Shown here piece after piece: positions 26,843 to 35,967 of a stretch of DNA of 44,540 nt (position 1 is the stretch's first letter; each line of letters begins with the position of its first letter). Under the pieces are notes generated by a model, which was not told where the DNA came from, did not search any database, and saw only the letters and a list, made by a program, of their open reading frames with translations. The position numbers and the translations under genes are program-made. Source of the stretch: Lachnospiraceae bacterium (lineage in GTDB: Bacteria; Bacillota; Clostridia; Lachnospirales; Lachnospiraceae); contig JAFTJD010000079.1 of assembly GCA_017456585.1 (NCBI GenBank), positions 1-44,540 of the forward strand, read 5' to 3'.

Positions 26843-28132
26843 TTACTCATATCTAACTTTAATTGAATTTGCATGAGCTGTCAAGCCTTCAGCCTCTGCG
26901 AAACGTATTACATCCTTGTGAATCTTCTCAAGGGCTTCTCTTGAATACGAGATAATACTTGATTTCTTAATAAAATCATCAACACTAAGTGCAGAGAAGA
27001 ACTTTGCTGTACCATTTGTTGGTAAAACATGGTTAGGTCCTGCAAAATAATCTCCGAGCGGCTCAGAGCTGTATTCTCCTATAAATATAGCTCCTGCATT
27101 ACGAATCTTTGTCATAACCATGAACGGGTCCTTAGTTACAATTTCAAGATGCTCTGATGCTATCTCATTAGCTATATCCACAGCATCTTCTATATCGTCT
27201 GCCAAAAGTATGTAACCATAATTATTTATAGATGCCTCAAGAATATTCTTTCTTGAAAGCTCTGCGATAAACTTATCAACTTCCTCTGATACCTTCTCTG
27301 CAACTTCTCTGCTGGTTGTAACAAGTATAGCTGAAGCAAGCTCATCATGCTCTGCCTGTGAAAGAAGGTCTGCCGCTACGAATCTTGGATTAGCTGTTTC
27401 ATCGGCAATAACAAGAATCTCACTCGGTCCTGCTATAGAATCAATACTTACATGTCCATACACAGCTTTCTTGGCAAGTGCTACATAGATATTACCCGGA
27501 CCTACTATTTTATCCACCTTCGGAATACTCTCTGTTCCGTAAGCAAGTGCTCCGATAGCCTGTGCTCCTCCGACCTTATATATCTTATCAACACCTGCTT
27601 CATTTGCAGCAACAAGTGTTCCGCAATATATCTTGCCTTCTTTTCCCGGAGGTGTAGTCATGATAATCTCATCTACTCCGGCAACCTTAGCAGGAAGTAC
27701 ATTCATAAGAACAGATGATGGGTATGCAGCCTTTCCACCCGGCACATACACACCTACTCTCTGAAGTGCTGTAATCTTCTGACCAAGAATACTTCCGTCC
27801 GGCTTACTATCGAACCAGCTAAACTGTCTCTGTTTCTCATGATACTCACGGATGTTCTTCATTGCATTTCTTATTACTGTAAGGAGGTCCGCATCAATCT
27901 CATCATAAGCAGCCTTAATCTCTTCCTCTGTTACAAGAATATTATCCTTATTAAGTTCAAAACCATCGAACTTCTTAGTATACTCAAATACAGCCTCATC
28001 CTTTCTTGTTTTTACATCAAGAAGAAGGCTTGCAACCTTATCCTCATATTCTCCGTACTGGTTAGGGCTTCTTTTTAACAAATCCTCTAACACATTCTTC
28101 TTCGCCTGTTCGTCTAATTTAATAATTCTCAT
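26843..28132 (-). CDS. hisD: histidinol dehydrogenase
   Basis: HisD performs the last two NAD-dependent oxidations from histidinol to histidine. The 429-residue protein shows [24 protein letters not shown], the zinc ligands in LLSQAEHDE and the GPNHVLPT motif. AAGGGG lies 7 nt upstream of the ATG. It is separated from hisG by 118 bp of AT-rich sequence with no gene; no terminator or promoter there is convincing. Confidence 0.96.
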   Translation of the reverse strand: MRIIKLDEQAKKNVLEDLLKRSPNQYGEYEDKVASLLLDVKTRKDEAVFEYTKKFDGFELNKDNILVTEEEIKAAYDEIDADLLTVIRNAMKNIREYHEKQRQFSWFDSKPDGSILGQKITALQRVGVYVPGGKAAYPSSVLMNVLPAKVAGVDEIIMTTPPGKEGKIYCGTLVAANEAGVDKIYKVGGAQAIGALAYGTESIPKVDKIVGPGNIYVALAKKAVYGHVSIDSIAGPSEILVIADETANPRFVAADLLSQAEHDELASAILVTTSREVAEKVSEEVDKFIAELSRKNILEASINNYGYILLADDIEDAVDIANEIASEHLEIVTKDPFMVMTKIRNAGAIFIGEYSSEPLGDYFAGPNHVLPTNGTAKFFSALSVDDFIKKSSIISYSREALEKIHKDVIRFAEAEGLTAHANSIKVRYE

Positions 28133-28250
28133 ATATGTACCCCTTAAGTACTTACTTAAGTTATCCTTTCATATTTATTATCTTATACTTACTTATCATG
28201 CCACTACAATACATGATAAATCATATTTTAATAAATCAACCTACGCTTGA

Positions 28251-28901
28251 TTACTTACTCTGTGCTCTTTCCTGAAGAAAAGCTCTTACATCTGTTATAA
28301 GCTTGGTTATACGCTCCTTCTCCATCTTCATGCTAACCTGGTTAACGACCATTCTTGCAGAAAGCGGACATATCTCTTCAAGCACCTGAAGGCCGTTAGC
28401 CTTAAGTGTAGAACCAGTCTCAACGATATCAACGATTACCTCTGAAAGACCTACAATAGGCGCAAGCTCAACTGAACCATGGAGCTTAATAAGCTCAACT
28501 GTCTGATGCTTAGTATTGTAGAAATAATCCTTCGCGATGTTCGGATATTTGGTTGCTACCCTTATGAGCTCCTTATGCTTAAGAAGTTCGGCAGAGGACT
28601 CAGGTCCGATTACACACATACGGCATTTAGCCATATCAAGGTCAATCACCTCAAAAAGCTTTCTACCCTCTTCAAGGATAGTATCTTTACCAACGATACC
28701 GATATCAGCCGCGCCATATTCTACATATGTAGGAACATCACTCGCTTTTGAAAGAATAAATTTGAGCTTATGCTCTTCATCCGTAAATATAAGCTTTCTT
28801 GTGTCACTCTTCATCTCATCACAATTAATGCCGATAGCCTCGAACATCTCAAATGTTTTACCAAGTCTTCCCTTAGCAAGTGCAATAGTTAAATATCTCA
28901 T
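28251..28901 (-). CDS. hisG: ATP phosphoribosyltransferase, short form
   Basis: HisG catalyses the first and committed step of histidine synthesis. At 216 residues it is the short form, which lacks the C-terminal regulatory domain and normally needs HisZ. Recognisable motifs are the N-terminal [20 protein letters not shown] and the PRPP-binding [16 protein letters not shown]. No hisZ is present in the window. It is the first structural gene behind the his attenuator; the ATG lies 41 nt from the end of the terminator's T tract. Its own ribosome binding site is weak (AAAGG about 13 nt upstream). Confidence 0.95.
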   Translation of the reverse strand: MRYLTIALAKGRLGKTFEMFEAIGINCDEMKSDTRKLIFTDEEHKLKFILSKASDVPTYVEYGAADIGIVGKDTILEEGRKLFEVIDLDMAKCRMCVIGPESSAELLKHKELIRVATKYPNIAKDYFYNTKHQTVELIKLHGSVELAPIVGLSEVIVDIVETGSTLKANGLQVLEEICPLSARMVVNQVSMKMEKERITKLITDVRAFLQERAQSK

Positions 28902-28942
28902 TTCTTATACCAAACCTTTCATTTTCATAATAACATAATTTA

Positions 28943-28982
28943 ATAAAAACAGAAACCCCGAGTTACAATACTGTACCCGGGG
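28943..28982 (-). terminator. his operon attenuator terminator
   Basis: On the minus strand CCCCGGGTAC pairs with GTA(A)CTCGGGG around AGTATT, followed by TTTCTGTTTTTATT. The terminator 3' arm contains ATTGTAACTC, which also occurs exactly at 29064-29055 across the leader-peptide stop codon. The upstream copy can therefore pair with the terminator's 5' arm as an antiterminator: six pairs plus three G-C pairs beyond a short bulge. Confidence 0.85.
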
Positions 28983-29057
28983 TGAAAATATCATAAAATA
29001 CCATTCATCACGGATACAACACAAATAGCAATCGCACCCATGAAACTTCCCATAGAG

Positions 29058-29114
29058 TTACAATCGCTCGCTACAATGATGATGGTGATGATGATTTATG
29101 AATAAACTAAACAT
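29058..29114 (-). CDS. hisL: his leader peptide (18 aa, six consecutive His)
   Basis: The minus strand reads MFSLFINHHHHHHCSERL then TAA. GGAGG lies 6 nt before the ATG, and a consensus promoter lies about 35 nt further upstream. The six His codons (29093-29076) are followed by a stop codon embedded in a sequence that repeats the 3' arm of the attenuator terminator. By analogy with enterobacterial hisL, ribosome stalling at His codons would free that copy to act as antiterminator, while normal translation to the stop would cover it and allow termination before hisG. The peptide itself is probably not functional. Confidence 0.9.
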   Translation of the reverse strand: MFSLFINHHHHHHCSERL

Positions 29115-29154
29115 GTTATGCCTCCAAAAATGCATAAAATTACTTTCTTTTAAC

Positions 29155-29183
29155 AGTATACTTACTTGTGAAATCATTGTCAA
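29155..29183 (-). promoter_or_regulatory. promoter of the his leader and operon
   Basis: TTGACA (29183-29178), an exact 17-nt spacer and TATACT (29160-29155) on the minus strand. The predicted start near 29148 leaves about 34 nt before the leader-peptide ATG. Confidence 0.9.
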
Positions 29184-29199
29184 GATAATTTGAAAAATC

Positions 29200-29231
29200 T
29201 TGTTTATTTTTGAATGATGTTATGATATACT
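29200..29231 (+). promoter_or_regulatory. probable glyA promoter (extended -10)
   Basis: TGATATACT at 29223-29231 is an extended -10 box. The best -35, TTGTTT at 29200-29205, has a long 20-nt spacer, so the extended -10 is the main support. It is divergent from the his promoter with about 20 bp between the two -35 boxes. Confidence 0.6.
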
Positions 29232-29279
29232 GTTAGCCAAAGGGTTTTTGCCCCGAATAATTATACTGGAGGTAGTATT

Positions 29280-30521
29280 ATGTTTTCATTTGATGAAGTA
29301 CAGTCATTCGATGCCGAAGTTGCTGCTGCTATGTCAGACGAGCTTAAAAGACAGCAGAGCCATATCGAATTGATTGCATCAGAGAACTTCGTAAGTAAGG
29401 CTGTTATGGCTGCTATGGGAAGTCCTCTTACTAACAAATATGCAGAAGGATATCCGGCTAAGAGATATTACGGCGGTTGTGAATACGTAGACGTTGTAGA
29501 GAATCTTGCAATTGAGCGTGCTAAGAAATTATTTGGTTGCGACTATGTTAATGTTCAGCCTCACTCAGGTGCTCAGGCTAACATGGCAGTTTTCTTTGCT
29601 ATTGTAAACCCTGGTGACACAGTTATGGGTATGAACTTAAATCATGGCGGACATTTAACACACGGAAGCCCTGTTAATATGTCAGGTAAATATTTTAACA
29701 TCGTTCCTTATGGTGTTAATGATGATGGTTTCATCGACTATGATGAAGTAAGAAGAATCGCTCTTGAGTGCAAGCCTAAGCTCATCGTTGCAGGTGCAAG
29801 TGCATACGCAAGAACAATTGACTTCAAGAAATTCCGTGAAATCGCTGATGAAGTAGGTGCTACTCTCATGGTAGACATGGCACACATCGCAGGTCTTGTT
29901 GCTGCAGGTCTTCATCCAAGCCCAATTCCTTACGCAGATGTTGTTACAACAACTACTCATAAGACACTTCGCGGACCTCGTGGTGGTATGATTCTTTGCA
30001 ATCAGGCTGCAGCTGATAAGTTCAACTTTAATAAAGCTATTTTCCCTGGTATCCAGGGTGGTCCTCTTATGCATGTAATTGCTGCTAAGGCTATCTGCTT
30101 CAAGGAAGCTTTAGATCCTGCATTCAAAGAGTACCAGACACAGATTGTTAAGAACGCTCAGGCACTTGCTGAAGGTCTTAAGAAGAGAGGCTTCAAGTTA
30201 GTATCAGACGGTACAGACAATCACCTTATGTTAGTTGATCTTCAGAACATGAACGTAACAGGTAAAGAGGCTGAGAAGCTTCTTGATGCTGCTAACATCA
30301 CATGTAACAAGAATACAATTCCTAACGATCCTCAGTCTCCATTCGTAACAAGCGGTATCAGACTTGGTACTCCTGCTGTTACATCAAGAGGTATGAAGGA
30401 AGAAGACATGGATGTTATCGCTGAAGCAATCTACCTCTTAATCACAGATGTAGAAGCTAACAAGGATAAAGCTATGGCTATGGTTAAGGAATTAACTGAC
30501 AAGTATCCTCTTTACGCTTAA
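29280..30521 (+). CDS. glyA: serine hydroxymethyltransferase
   Basis: GlyA interconverts serine and glycine while charging tetrahydrofolate with a one-carbon unit. This 413-residue PLP enzyme has the Schiff-base lysine in [28 protein letters not shown] at the N-terminus and [17 protein letters not shown] lies 8 nt before the ATG. It is a single-gene unit, divergent from his, ending at a perfect 13-bp hairpin. It uses CTT as a main leucine codon, the codon matched by the unusual tRNA-Leu(AAG) genes of this window. Histidine and folate/purine metabolism meet through AICAR, so the divergent arrangement may be meaningful. Confidence 0.97.
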   Translation: MFSFDEVQSFDAEVAAAMSDELKRQQSHIELIASENFVSKAVMAAMGSPLTNKYAEGYPAKRYYGGCEYVDVVENLAIERAKKLFGCDYVNVQPHSGAQANMAVFFAIVNPGDTVMGMNLNHGGHLTHGSPVNMSGKYFNIVPYGVNDDGFIDYDEVRRIALECKPKLIVAGASAYARTIDFKKFREIADEVGATLMVDMAHIAGLVAAGLHPSPIPYADVVTTTTHKTLRGPRGGMILCNQAAADKFNFNKAIFPGIQGGPLMHVIAAKAICFKEALDPAFKEYQTQIVKNAQALAEGLKKRGFKLVSDGTDNHLMLVDLQNMNVTGKEAEKLLDAANITCNKNTIPNDPQSPFVTSGIRLGTPAVTSRGMKEEDMDVIAEAIYLLITDVEANKDKAMAMVKELTDKYPLYA

Positions 30522-30546
30522 TTAATAATATGTGTACATAAAACAT

Positions 30547-30575
30547 AATTCCCTGCCGCATTGCGGCAGGGAATT
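30547..30575. terminator. terminator after glyA
   Basis: A perfect 13-bp stem (AATTCCCTGCCGC / GCGGCAGGGAATT) with a 3-nt loop lies between the convergent ends of glyA and the ATPase gene, followed by a T-rich tract on the plus strand. Confidence 0.9.
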
Positions 30576-30593
30576 TATATCTTAATAGATTAA

Positions 30594-31937
30594 TTACAAA
30601 CAAAATGTCATATACACCGGTATAGCAACTATATCGACCTCTTTTGATACATCTTTCAGATTAATAATATAGCTATTACCTACTTTATCACTATATTTAT
30701 GCATAAACCGATCAATAGATGTATGTTTTTTATATTCTCCCGACTTCACCTCTATAGGACAAATTTTCTTTCTATTTCGTATCAAAAAATCTATCTCGAT
30801 ATTATTATGATAATCTGCTTTATCTACTCTTGAATAAAAGAATAGTTTATGTCCTGATGCTACCAACATCTGCGCCACCACATTTTCCATAAACATTCCT
30901 TCATTAATTCCTACACGGTCAAACATAATGGCTTTCAAAACTTCCTCTTCCTGTACAGTTCCATCTTCTATGGCATGAGCTATTAACAATCCGGTATCCG
31001 CCATATAGCATTTTAGTGTCAAACGATCAACATTTAGATTGATTCCCAATGTAGGTTCTGTAGAATTGAAACAATGATTCACAATCTTCGACTCGCTTAG
31101 CCACATAAATGCATCCTCATATTCCCTAAATCGTGCTTTTTTACTTAAGGACGCAAGTGAAAACTTCTTTTCATGTTTGGTAAGCTGAGAAGGAATTTCA
31201 TCAAAAATAGCCAAAACTTTTGTCTCATATCCTTTTGCAAACTTGCTTATGTCTTCTCTATATAACTTAAGAATTCTTTGTTTTACACGATGTACATCCG
31301 CAAGATTAGTGGTTTCGCAATATTTATAAACCGCCTGTGGCATTCCTCCCACTATCATATATACACGAAACAGATTCATTGCCTTTCTATGCAATGCCGC
31401 CCCCAATGCTGTCTTTTTCTCAAAGCATTCTTTTATATAATCAGCCAACATCTTCTCTCCAATAGCTTCCAAAAACTCTTCAAAATCTAATGGATTAAGC
31501 AGTATTGATTCTTCTTCTGACGGAATGACTATATCCTGAACATTTTGCTTAATACTTATTAGCGAACCTGTTTCAATATAATCATATCTACCATCCGCAA
31601 CCAGATATTTAATCATTTGTCTGGCTCTTGGATATAGTTGCACTTCATCAAACACTATACATGACTTACGATTTACCAATTTAATTCCATAAAAAGTTTG
31701 CAACTTAAGAAAAAACATATCTAAATTTGTTGTTTCATTTTCGAACAAATCTATAATTTCATTCTCGATATTAGCAAAATCTAAATACACATAAGATTCA
31801 TATTCTTTCTCCGCAAAACGCTTCGAAAGATAGCTCTTACCTACACGCCTCGCTCCTTCTATAAGGATTGCTGATTCACCTTGTGATTGACTTTTCCATT
31901 CAAGCAGTTTATTGTATGCCTTTCTGTTGAAATCCAT
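30594..31937 (-). CDS. AAA ATPase with DUF4143-type C-terminal domain
   Basis: The family pairs an N-terminal AAA_14 ATPase with a C-terminal nuclease-like domain; its cellular role is not settled. Walker A (EGARRVGKSYLSKRF) and Walker B (SCIVFDEVQLYP) are clear, with the arginine-rich LIEGARRVGKS typical of the family. The C-terminal part has EIDFLIRNRKKICPIEVKSGEYK, a PD-(D/E)xK-like strand pattern. The ATG at 31937 (447 aa) is chosen because AAGGAGG lies 9 nt upstream; the ATG at 31961 would simply translate that site. It is a lone gene with three 33-bp tandem repeats just upstream. These genes are often mobile or multicopy in Clostridia, so recent acquisition is possible. Confidence 0.87.
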   Translation of the reverse strand: MDFNRKAYNKLLEWKSQSQGESAILIEGARRVGKSYLSKRFAEKEYESYVYLDFANIENEIIDLFENETTNLDMFFLKLQTFYGIKLVNRKSCIVFDEVQLYPRARQMIKYLVADGRYDYIETGSLISIKQNVQDIVIPSEEESILLNPLDFEEFLEAIGEKMLADYIKECFEKKTALGAALHRKAMNLFRVYMIVGGMPQAVYKYCETTNLADVHRVKQRILKLYREDISKFAKGYETKVLAIFDEIPSQLTKHEKKFSLASLSKKARFREYEDAFMWLSESKIVNHCFNSTEPTLGINLNVDRLTLKCYMADTGLLIAHAIEDGTVQEEEVLKAIMFDRVGINEGMFMENVVAQMLVASGHKLFFYSRVDKADYHNNIEIDFLIRNRKKICPIEVKSGEYKKHTSIDRFMHKYSDKVGNSYIINLKDVSKEVDIVAIPVYMTFCL

Positions 31938-31996
31938 ATAACTCACCCTCCTTATGCTCATAGCATTACATATTATTCACTATAAAGCATACGTTT

Positions 31997-32082
31997 ATCA
32001 CGTTTTCTCAAGATAATTATATATTAATTATCACGTTTTCTCAAGATAATTATACATTAATCATCACGTTTTCTCAAGATAA
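31997..32082. repeat. 33-bp tandem repeat, 2.6 copies, upstream of the ATPase gene
   Basis: ATCACGTTTTCTCAAGATAA recurs exactly at 31997, 32030 and 32063 with period 33; the 13-nt segments between are AT-rich and nearly identical. On the minus strand each unit carries TTATCTTGAGAAAACGTGAT, and the array ends about 60 bp before the ATPase start. The 211-bp gap between the ATPase and GH43 genes otherwise holds no gene. Confidence 0.9.
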
Positions 32083-32172
32083 GCATGCAAATTATTTATA
32101 TACTAATTAATTATGTTTATTATAGTAAATTGATTATGACAGCAAAATAATATAACCAATTCTTATCGTAAT

Positions 32173-33456
32173 CTACATGAATGAAACTTCGTTAATCTCC
32201 AAAAGCTCTTTGTCACACTCTCCGTCAAATGTAATCTTTATATCACAATGCTTATTAAGAAGTTCAAAGCTTCCGCTTGCATTATCACTTCCTACCAGAA
32301 ACTCAAGTTCGCACATTTTCTCTCCGTCAGCTGTAACTGTAACCTTAGTATCACAGAATACCTTGCCCTCTAAGGTTATGTTCCACTCCTTCTTTGCACT
32401 AAAATCAAGATATCTATAGGAAATAGCCGTTCCATTCTTCACATTTACGAGTGGGAATATATCGCCTCTTTCTGTAAAGTATGCACCACCTTCTACACAG
32501 TAAGCATAGGTTGGCGATAGTCTTATAGGAAGCTTAACACTATCTGCGACACCACTTGTTGTCATAACAGCCTCTTTAATAAGTCCCTGCGCTTCATCCA
32601 CCTCTATCTTCTCTATACGCGCTCTTCTTGTATACTTACAGTTATTAGATGAACCATGATAGAATACAAACCAGTCATCCTTTATCTTTACAATAGACCC
32701 ATGATTATTCCATGAAGCAGGATCAATTCCATAATTATTAATAATCGTTCCCTTTCGCTCATAAGGCCCATAGATATTCTTACTTGTTGCATAATCAAGC
32801 TTCGTAGGATGTCCGCCTCTGTTAGGATAATCCTCAACATACTCACTGGCATAAACTATACAGAACCAATCACCAATCTTTCTGAGTGATGATGCCTCAT
32901 GAAAGCCTTCACAGCCTTCTCCTCTGCTGATTAACGCTTCCGCATAAGTTGTTTCGTCAAGTGAACACATATCCTTGTTAAGCTTAGCGATATGGCAGTT
33001 ACCCTGTCCCCATGTATAATAATAATCATCGCCAACTTTAAGAACACTAGGATCTATACCTTTAATATTCTCACCCGCCATAGTAATTCTTTTCGGATTG
33101 AGGAACGGTCCATGCGGATAATCACTTACCGCTACACCCTCACTTCCGTCAGACTGGCAGAAATACATATAATATTTACCATCACATTCCACTACATCGG
33201 GTGCCCAAAGGAGTCCATCTGACCACGGAATGGTATCTTCTATTCCCTCATCAACATAATCATTACGAGAAGCCAGTACCGGACCATGGTCCGTCCAATC
33301 TTCAAGATTATCTACAAGTGCAGAATACACATGAAACTTGTAACAGCAATACTCTCCCCCGAACAAATCCTTCGAGCCATACAGATATACTCTGTCTCCG
33401 AACACCTTCGGTTCCCCATCCGGAATATATGTGTTAAGCGGTAAAAATGGATTCAT
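32173..33456 (-). CDS. glycoside hydrolase family 43 protein
   Basis: GH43 enzymes are five-bladed propellers that cleave arabinan, xylan or galactan side chains. The catalytic residues are visible: general base Asp in YIPDGEPKVFGD near residue 13, the pKa-modulating Asp in GIDPSVLKV, and the general acid Glu in GCEGFHEASSL. The last ~110 residues form a beta-rich domain resembling a family 6-type carbohydrate-binding module. There is no signal peptide, so it acts on imported oligosaccharides. It starts 28 bp after the MATE transporter gene and may be co-transcribed. Arabinofuranosidase versus xylosidase specificity is not decided by sequence. Confidence 0.88.
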   Translation of the reverse strand: MNPFLPLNTYIPDGEPKVFGDRVYLYGSKDLFGGEYCCYKFHVYSALVDNLEDWTDHGPVLASRNDYVDEGIEDTIPWSDGLLWAPDVVECDGKYYMYFCQSDGSEGVAVSDYPHGPFLNPKRITMAGENIKGIDPSVLKVGDDYYYTWGQGNCHIAKLNKDMCSLDETTYAEALISRGEGCEGFHEASSLRKIGDWFCIVYASEYVEDYPNRGGHPTKLDYATSKNIYGPYERKGTIINNYGIDPASWNNHGSIVKIKDDWFVFYHGSSNNCKYTRRARIEKIEVDEAQGLIKEAVMTTSGVADSVKLPIRLSPTYAYCVEGGAYFTERGDIFPLVNVKNGTAISYRYLDFSAKKEWNITLEGKVFCDTKVTVTADGEKMCELEFLVGSDNASGSFELLNKHCDIKITFDGECDKELLEINEVSFM

Positions 33457-33484
33457 AATTTCCTCCTATACATTTATAATTTTT

Positions 33485-34834
33485 TTATTCTGTTGAAATT
33501 CGTTTAAGCTTCCACTTACCCGAATAATACCTTACTACCGGTATGATACAACCGCAGCCCCACGAAAGTGGTGTTGCGAGCCATATACCTGTTATGCCTA
33601 GCGGTCCTACAAGAAGATATGCGAACAAGATTCTTGCTCCAAGTTCTGCAAGTCCGGCAACCATACATATCTCCACATCACCGGCACCTCTTATTACATT
33701 CTGGTAGCTCTGCATAATACCTGCAATGACATATGCCACGCCTATAATTGAAAGATATGTCTCTCCTATTTTCATAGCTTCACCGGCTGTTGACGGATCA
33801 AGGAATATCGTTAACAGGAATGATTTTGTAAATAACACTATTATCGCTATCGCAGCACTTGCTCCTACCATTACAATAAGTGTCTGCTTAAGTGCCTTCT
33901 TGATTCTGTCGTAATCACCTATACCAACATTCTGTCCGGCAAATACTGATAATGACATTCCAATAGAAACTATAACCTGAATAGCTATGGTATCTATCTT
34001 CGTAGATGCTGTATATGCTGCTATCGCCGAAGAACCCGCTGCATTCACGAGTCTCTGAACGCTCATCCCTCCAAGGGATATCATGCATGACTGGAATGCT
34101 GACGGAATTCCTGTCTTAATTATCAACCATACAATACGCATGTCAGGCTTCCACTCTATATCAGTCAAATACATTTCTTTACGATGTCTGATAAGCTGGA
34201 TAAAACATATAAATGCAGATGCAAGCTGGGCTATAATCGTAGCATAGGCAACACCTTCCACACCCATGTCAAATTTTATAACAAACAACAAATCAAGTCC
34301 TATATTAAGAACGGATGCAACACTAAGTGCATAAAGCGGTGTTTTGGAATCTCCCACACTTCTAAGAATCGATGCAAGTGCATTAAACGCTGTCATACCA
34401 AAGATAAACTTAAACATTATGTTCATATAGCTTTTGGCATCAGCACGAACATTGTTCTCTACCGGAACCTCCAGTACTTTAAGGAAGAAATCAAGTCCAA
34501 GATTACCTATAAGCATAGATACCGCAGTAAGTATAGTTGTTATGTAGAACAACGCCACGACTGTCTTCTTAAGGCTATCATATCTTTTACTGCCAAAGTA
34601 TTGCGCAATTATTATTCCTGCACCACCACTAAGACCGCCGACAAATGCAACCAGAAAGAAGAGCATACTTCCTGTACTTCCGACTGCGGCAAGTGCATTT
34701 TCTCCTACATATCTTCCTACAACGGCAGCATCTACAAGGTTATAAATCTGTTGAAATATATTACCTATAAGCATAGGTACTGCAAATCCAAGTATAAGCT
34801 TTAGTGGATTACCTTGTGTCATATCCTTAACCAT
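33485..34834 (-). CDS. MATE-family efflux transporter
   Basis: A 450-residue, twelve-span multidrug/toxin antiporter of the MATE family. The N-terminal MTQGNPLKLILGFAVPMLIGNIFQQIYN and the internal repeat FNALASILRSVGDSKTP / SYQNVIRGAGDVE are diagnostic. The ATG at 34834 has GGAGG 10 nt upstream; a longer reading from 34885 lacks one. Coupling ion and substrate are unknown. It precedes GH43 on the same strand. Confidence 0.92.
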   Translation of the reverse strand: MVKDMTQGNPLKLILGFAVPMLIGNIFQQIYNLVDAAVVGRYVGENALAAVGSTGSMLFFLVAFVGGLSGGAGIIIAQYFGSKRYDSLKKTVVALFYITTILTAVSMLIGNLGLDFFLKVLEVPVENNVRADAKSYMNIMFKFIFGMTAFNALASILRSVGDSKTPLYALSVASVLNIGLDLLFVIKFDMGVEGVAYATIIAQLASAFICFIQLIRHRKEMYLTDIEWKPDMRIVWLIIKTGIPSAFQSCMISLGGMSVQRLVNAAGSSAIAAYTASTKIDTIAIQVIVSIGMSLSVFAGQNVGIGDYDRIKKALKQTLIVMVGASAAIAIIVLFTKSFLLTIFLDPSTAGEAMKIGETYLSIIGVAYVIAGIMQSYQNVIRGAGDVEICMVAGLAELGARILFAYLLVGPLGITGIWLATPLSWGCGCIIPVVRYYSGKWKLKRISTE

Positions 34835-35005
34835 AACATTCGTTCCTCCATATTCGGTACGATTTAACATTCTTAGCCACGTCACTTGATATACCGTAAA
34901 CGATATACCTTCTACAACGGCAACAGCAGTTTCAAAATACCTCTAAAGCTACCTTTTGTCAATGTAATATCTTTCTTCGATTTGTCATTTCTTATTATGT
35001 TTATA

Positions 35006-35962
35006 CTATCTTTCTTTCTGCTTAACCGGGAGCTGTACAAGGATAATCGCAACAAACATAACCATACATCCCCAGAGCTCTCGCGCGCTTAACTTTTGAT
35101 GTAATATAATAAAACCTGCAACTACTGATACGACTGATTCAAGCGACATAATAATAGACGCAACAGTAGGATTCATATCCTTTTGTCCTATTATCTGCAA
35201 GGTAAATGCTATTCCGCTTGAGCAGACACCTGTGTATACCAACGGAAGCCACGCCTTACATATGTATGTCATATCAGGGTTTTCAAATATAAGCATTAAT
35301 ATAGCAGATACAATTCCCGCAACCCCAAATTGTATGCACGACATCTTTACACTATCAGCATTTTCTCCAAAATGGTCTATAACAAGAATATGTATCGCAA
35401 ATAATATTGCACAAACAAATACTATTAAGTCACCTTTACCTATTGTAAGTTCCTCTGTAAGGCACAAAAGTGCTAGGCCACACACTGAAAGAACTACACT
35501 TAACCATACAAGGAAATTACATTTTCTTTTTAGGAAAATGCCAAATATCGGAACCAATATAATATAACATGCCGTAATAAATCCTGCTTTACCCGGCGTT
35601 GTAAATTCCAGACCTATCTGTTGTGTTCCGTTTGCCATCGAAAGTACGACACCGCATAAGATTCCGCCTATAAGAGTCTCTTTATTAAGGAACTCTTCCT
35701 TAACTTCGGTTTTGGTGCCCATTGTCTTAGATGTAGTAGGTTCTGCAGCAAAGCTTGCATCTGTTGATGGCCTTCGTTTCTTTATAATTTCAGAAACAAA
35801 TATCACAGGAATCAATGTTACTGTTCCAAGTAAAAATCTCACAGAATTAAATGTAAATGGTCCAAGATATTTGCTGCCTTCACTTTGTGCCACGAATGCC
35901 ATTCCCCATATTACAGCAGCAAGGAATAATGCAAAGGATTTCTTTAAATTAGTCATCTTCAT
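35006..35962 (-). CDS. EamA-family (DMT) transporter
   Basis: A 318-residue protein with ten hydrophobic segments in two EamA repeats (FALFLAAVIWGMAFVAQ early; FTLQIIGQKDMNPTVASIIM and LESVVSVVAGFIIL late). DMT-superfamily proteins export metabolites or amino acids; the substrate is unknown. A Lys/Ser-rich cytosolic loop after the second span (about 60-90) is longer than usual. It starts 5 bp after the nitroreductase gene and has only a weak ribosome binding site, so translational coupling is likely. Confidence 0.9.
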   Translation of the reverse strand: MKMTNLKKSFALFLAAVIWGMAFVAQSEGSKYLGPFTFNSVRFLLGTVTLIPVIFVSEIIKKRRPSTDASFAAEPTTSKTMGTKTEVKEEFLNKETLIGGILCGVVLSMANGTQQIGLEFTTPGKAGFITACYIILVPIFGIFLKRKCNFLVWLSVVLSVCGLALLCLTEELTIGKGDLIVFVCAILFAIHILVIDHFGENADSVKMSCIQFGVAGIVSAILMLIFENPDMTYICKAWLPLVYTGVCSSGIAFTLQIIGQKDMNPTVASIIMSLESVVSVVAGFIILHQKLSARELWGCMVMFVAIILVQLPVKQKER

Positions 35963-35967
35963 AACTT

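Noticed and set aside
29076..29093. Poly-His stretch as a metal-binding micropeptide
   Set aside because: Promoter, stop codon position and the terminator repeat fit a leader peptide far better.
28902..29279. T-box riboswitch upstream of hisG
   Set aside because: No T-box consensus or specifier stem is visible; the His-codon ORF and terminator explain the region.
31997..32082. CRISPR array
   Set aside because: Only three cores, with near-identical 13-nt intervals instead of unique spacers, and no cas genes nearby.
34184..34804. 206-codon plus-strand ORF
   Set aside because: Antisense to the MATE gene, rich in Lys, Cys and Tyr, with no ribosome binding site or family resemblance.
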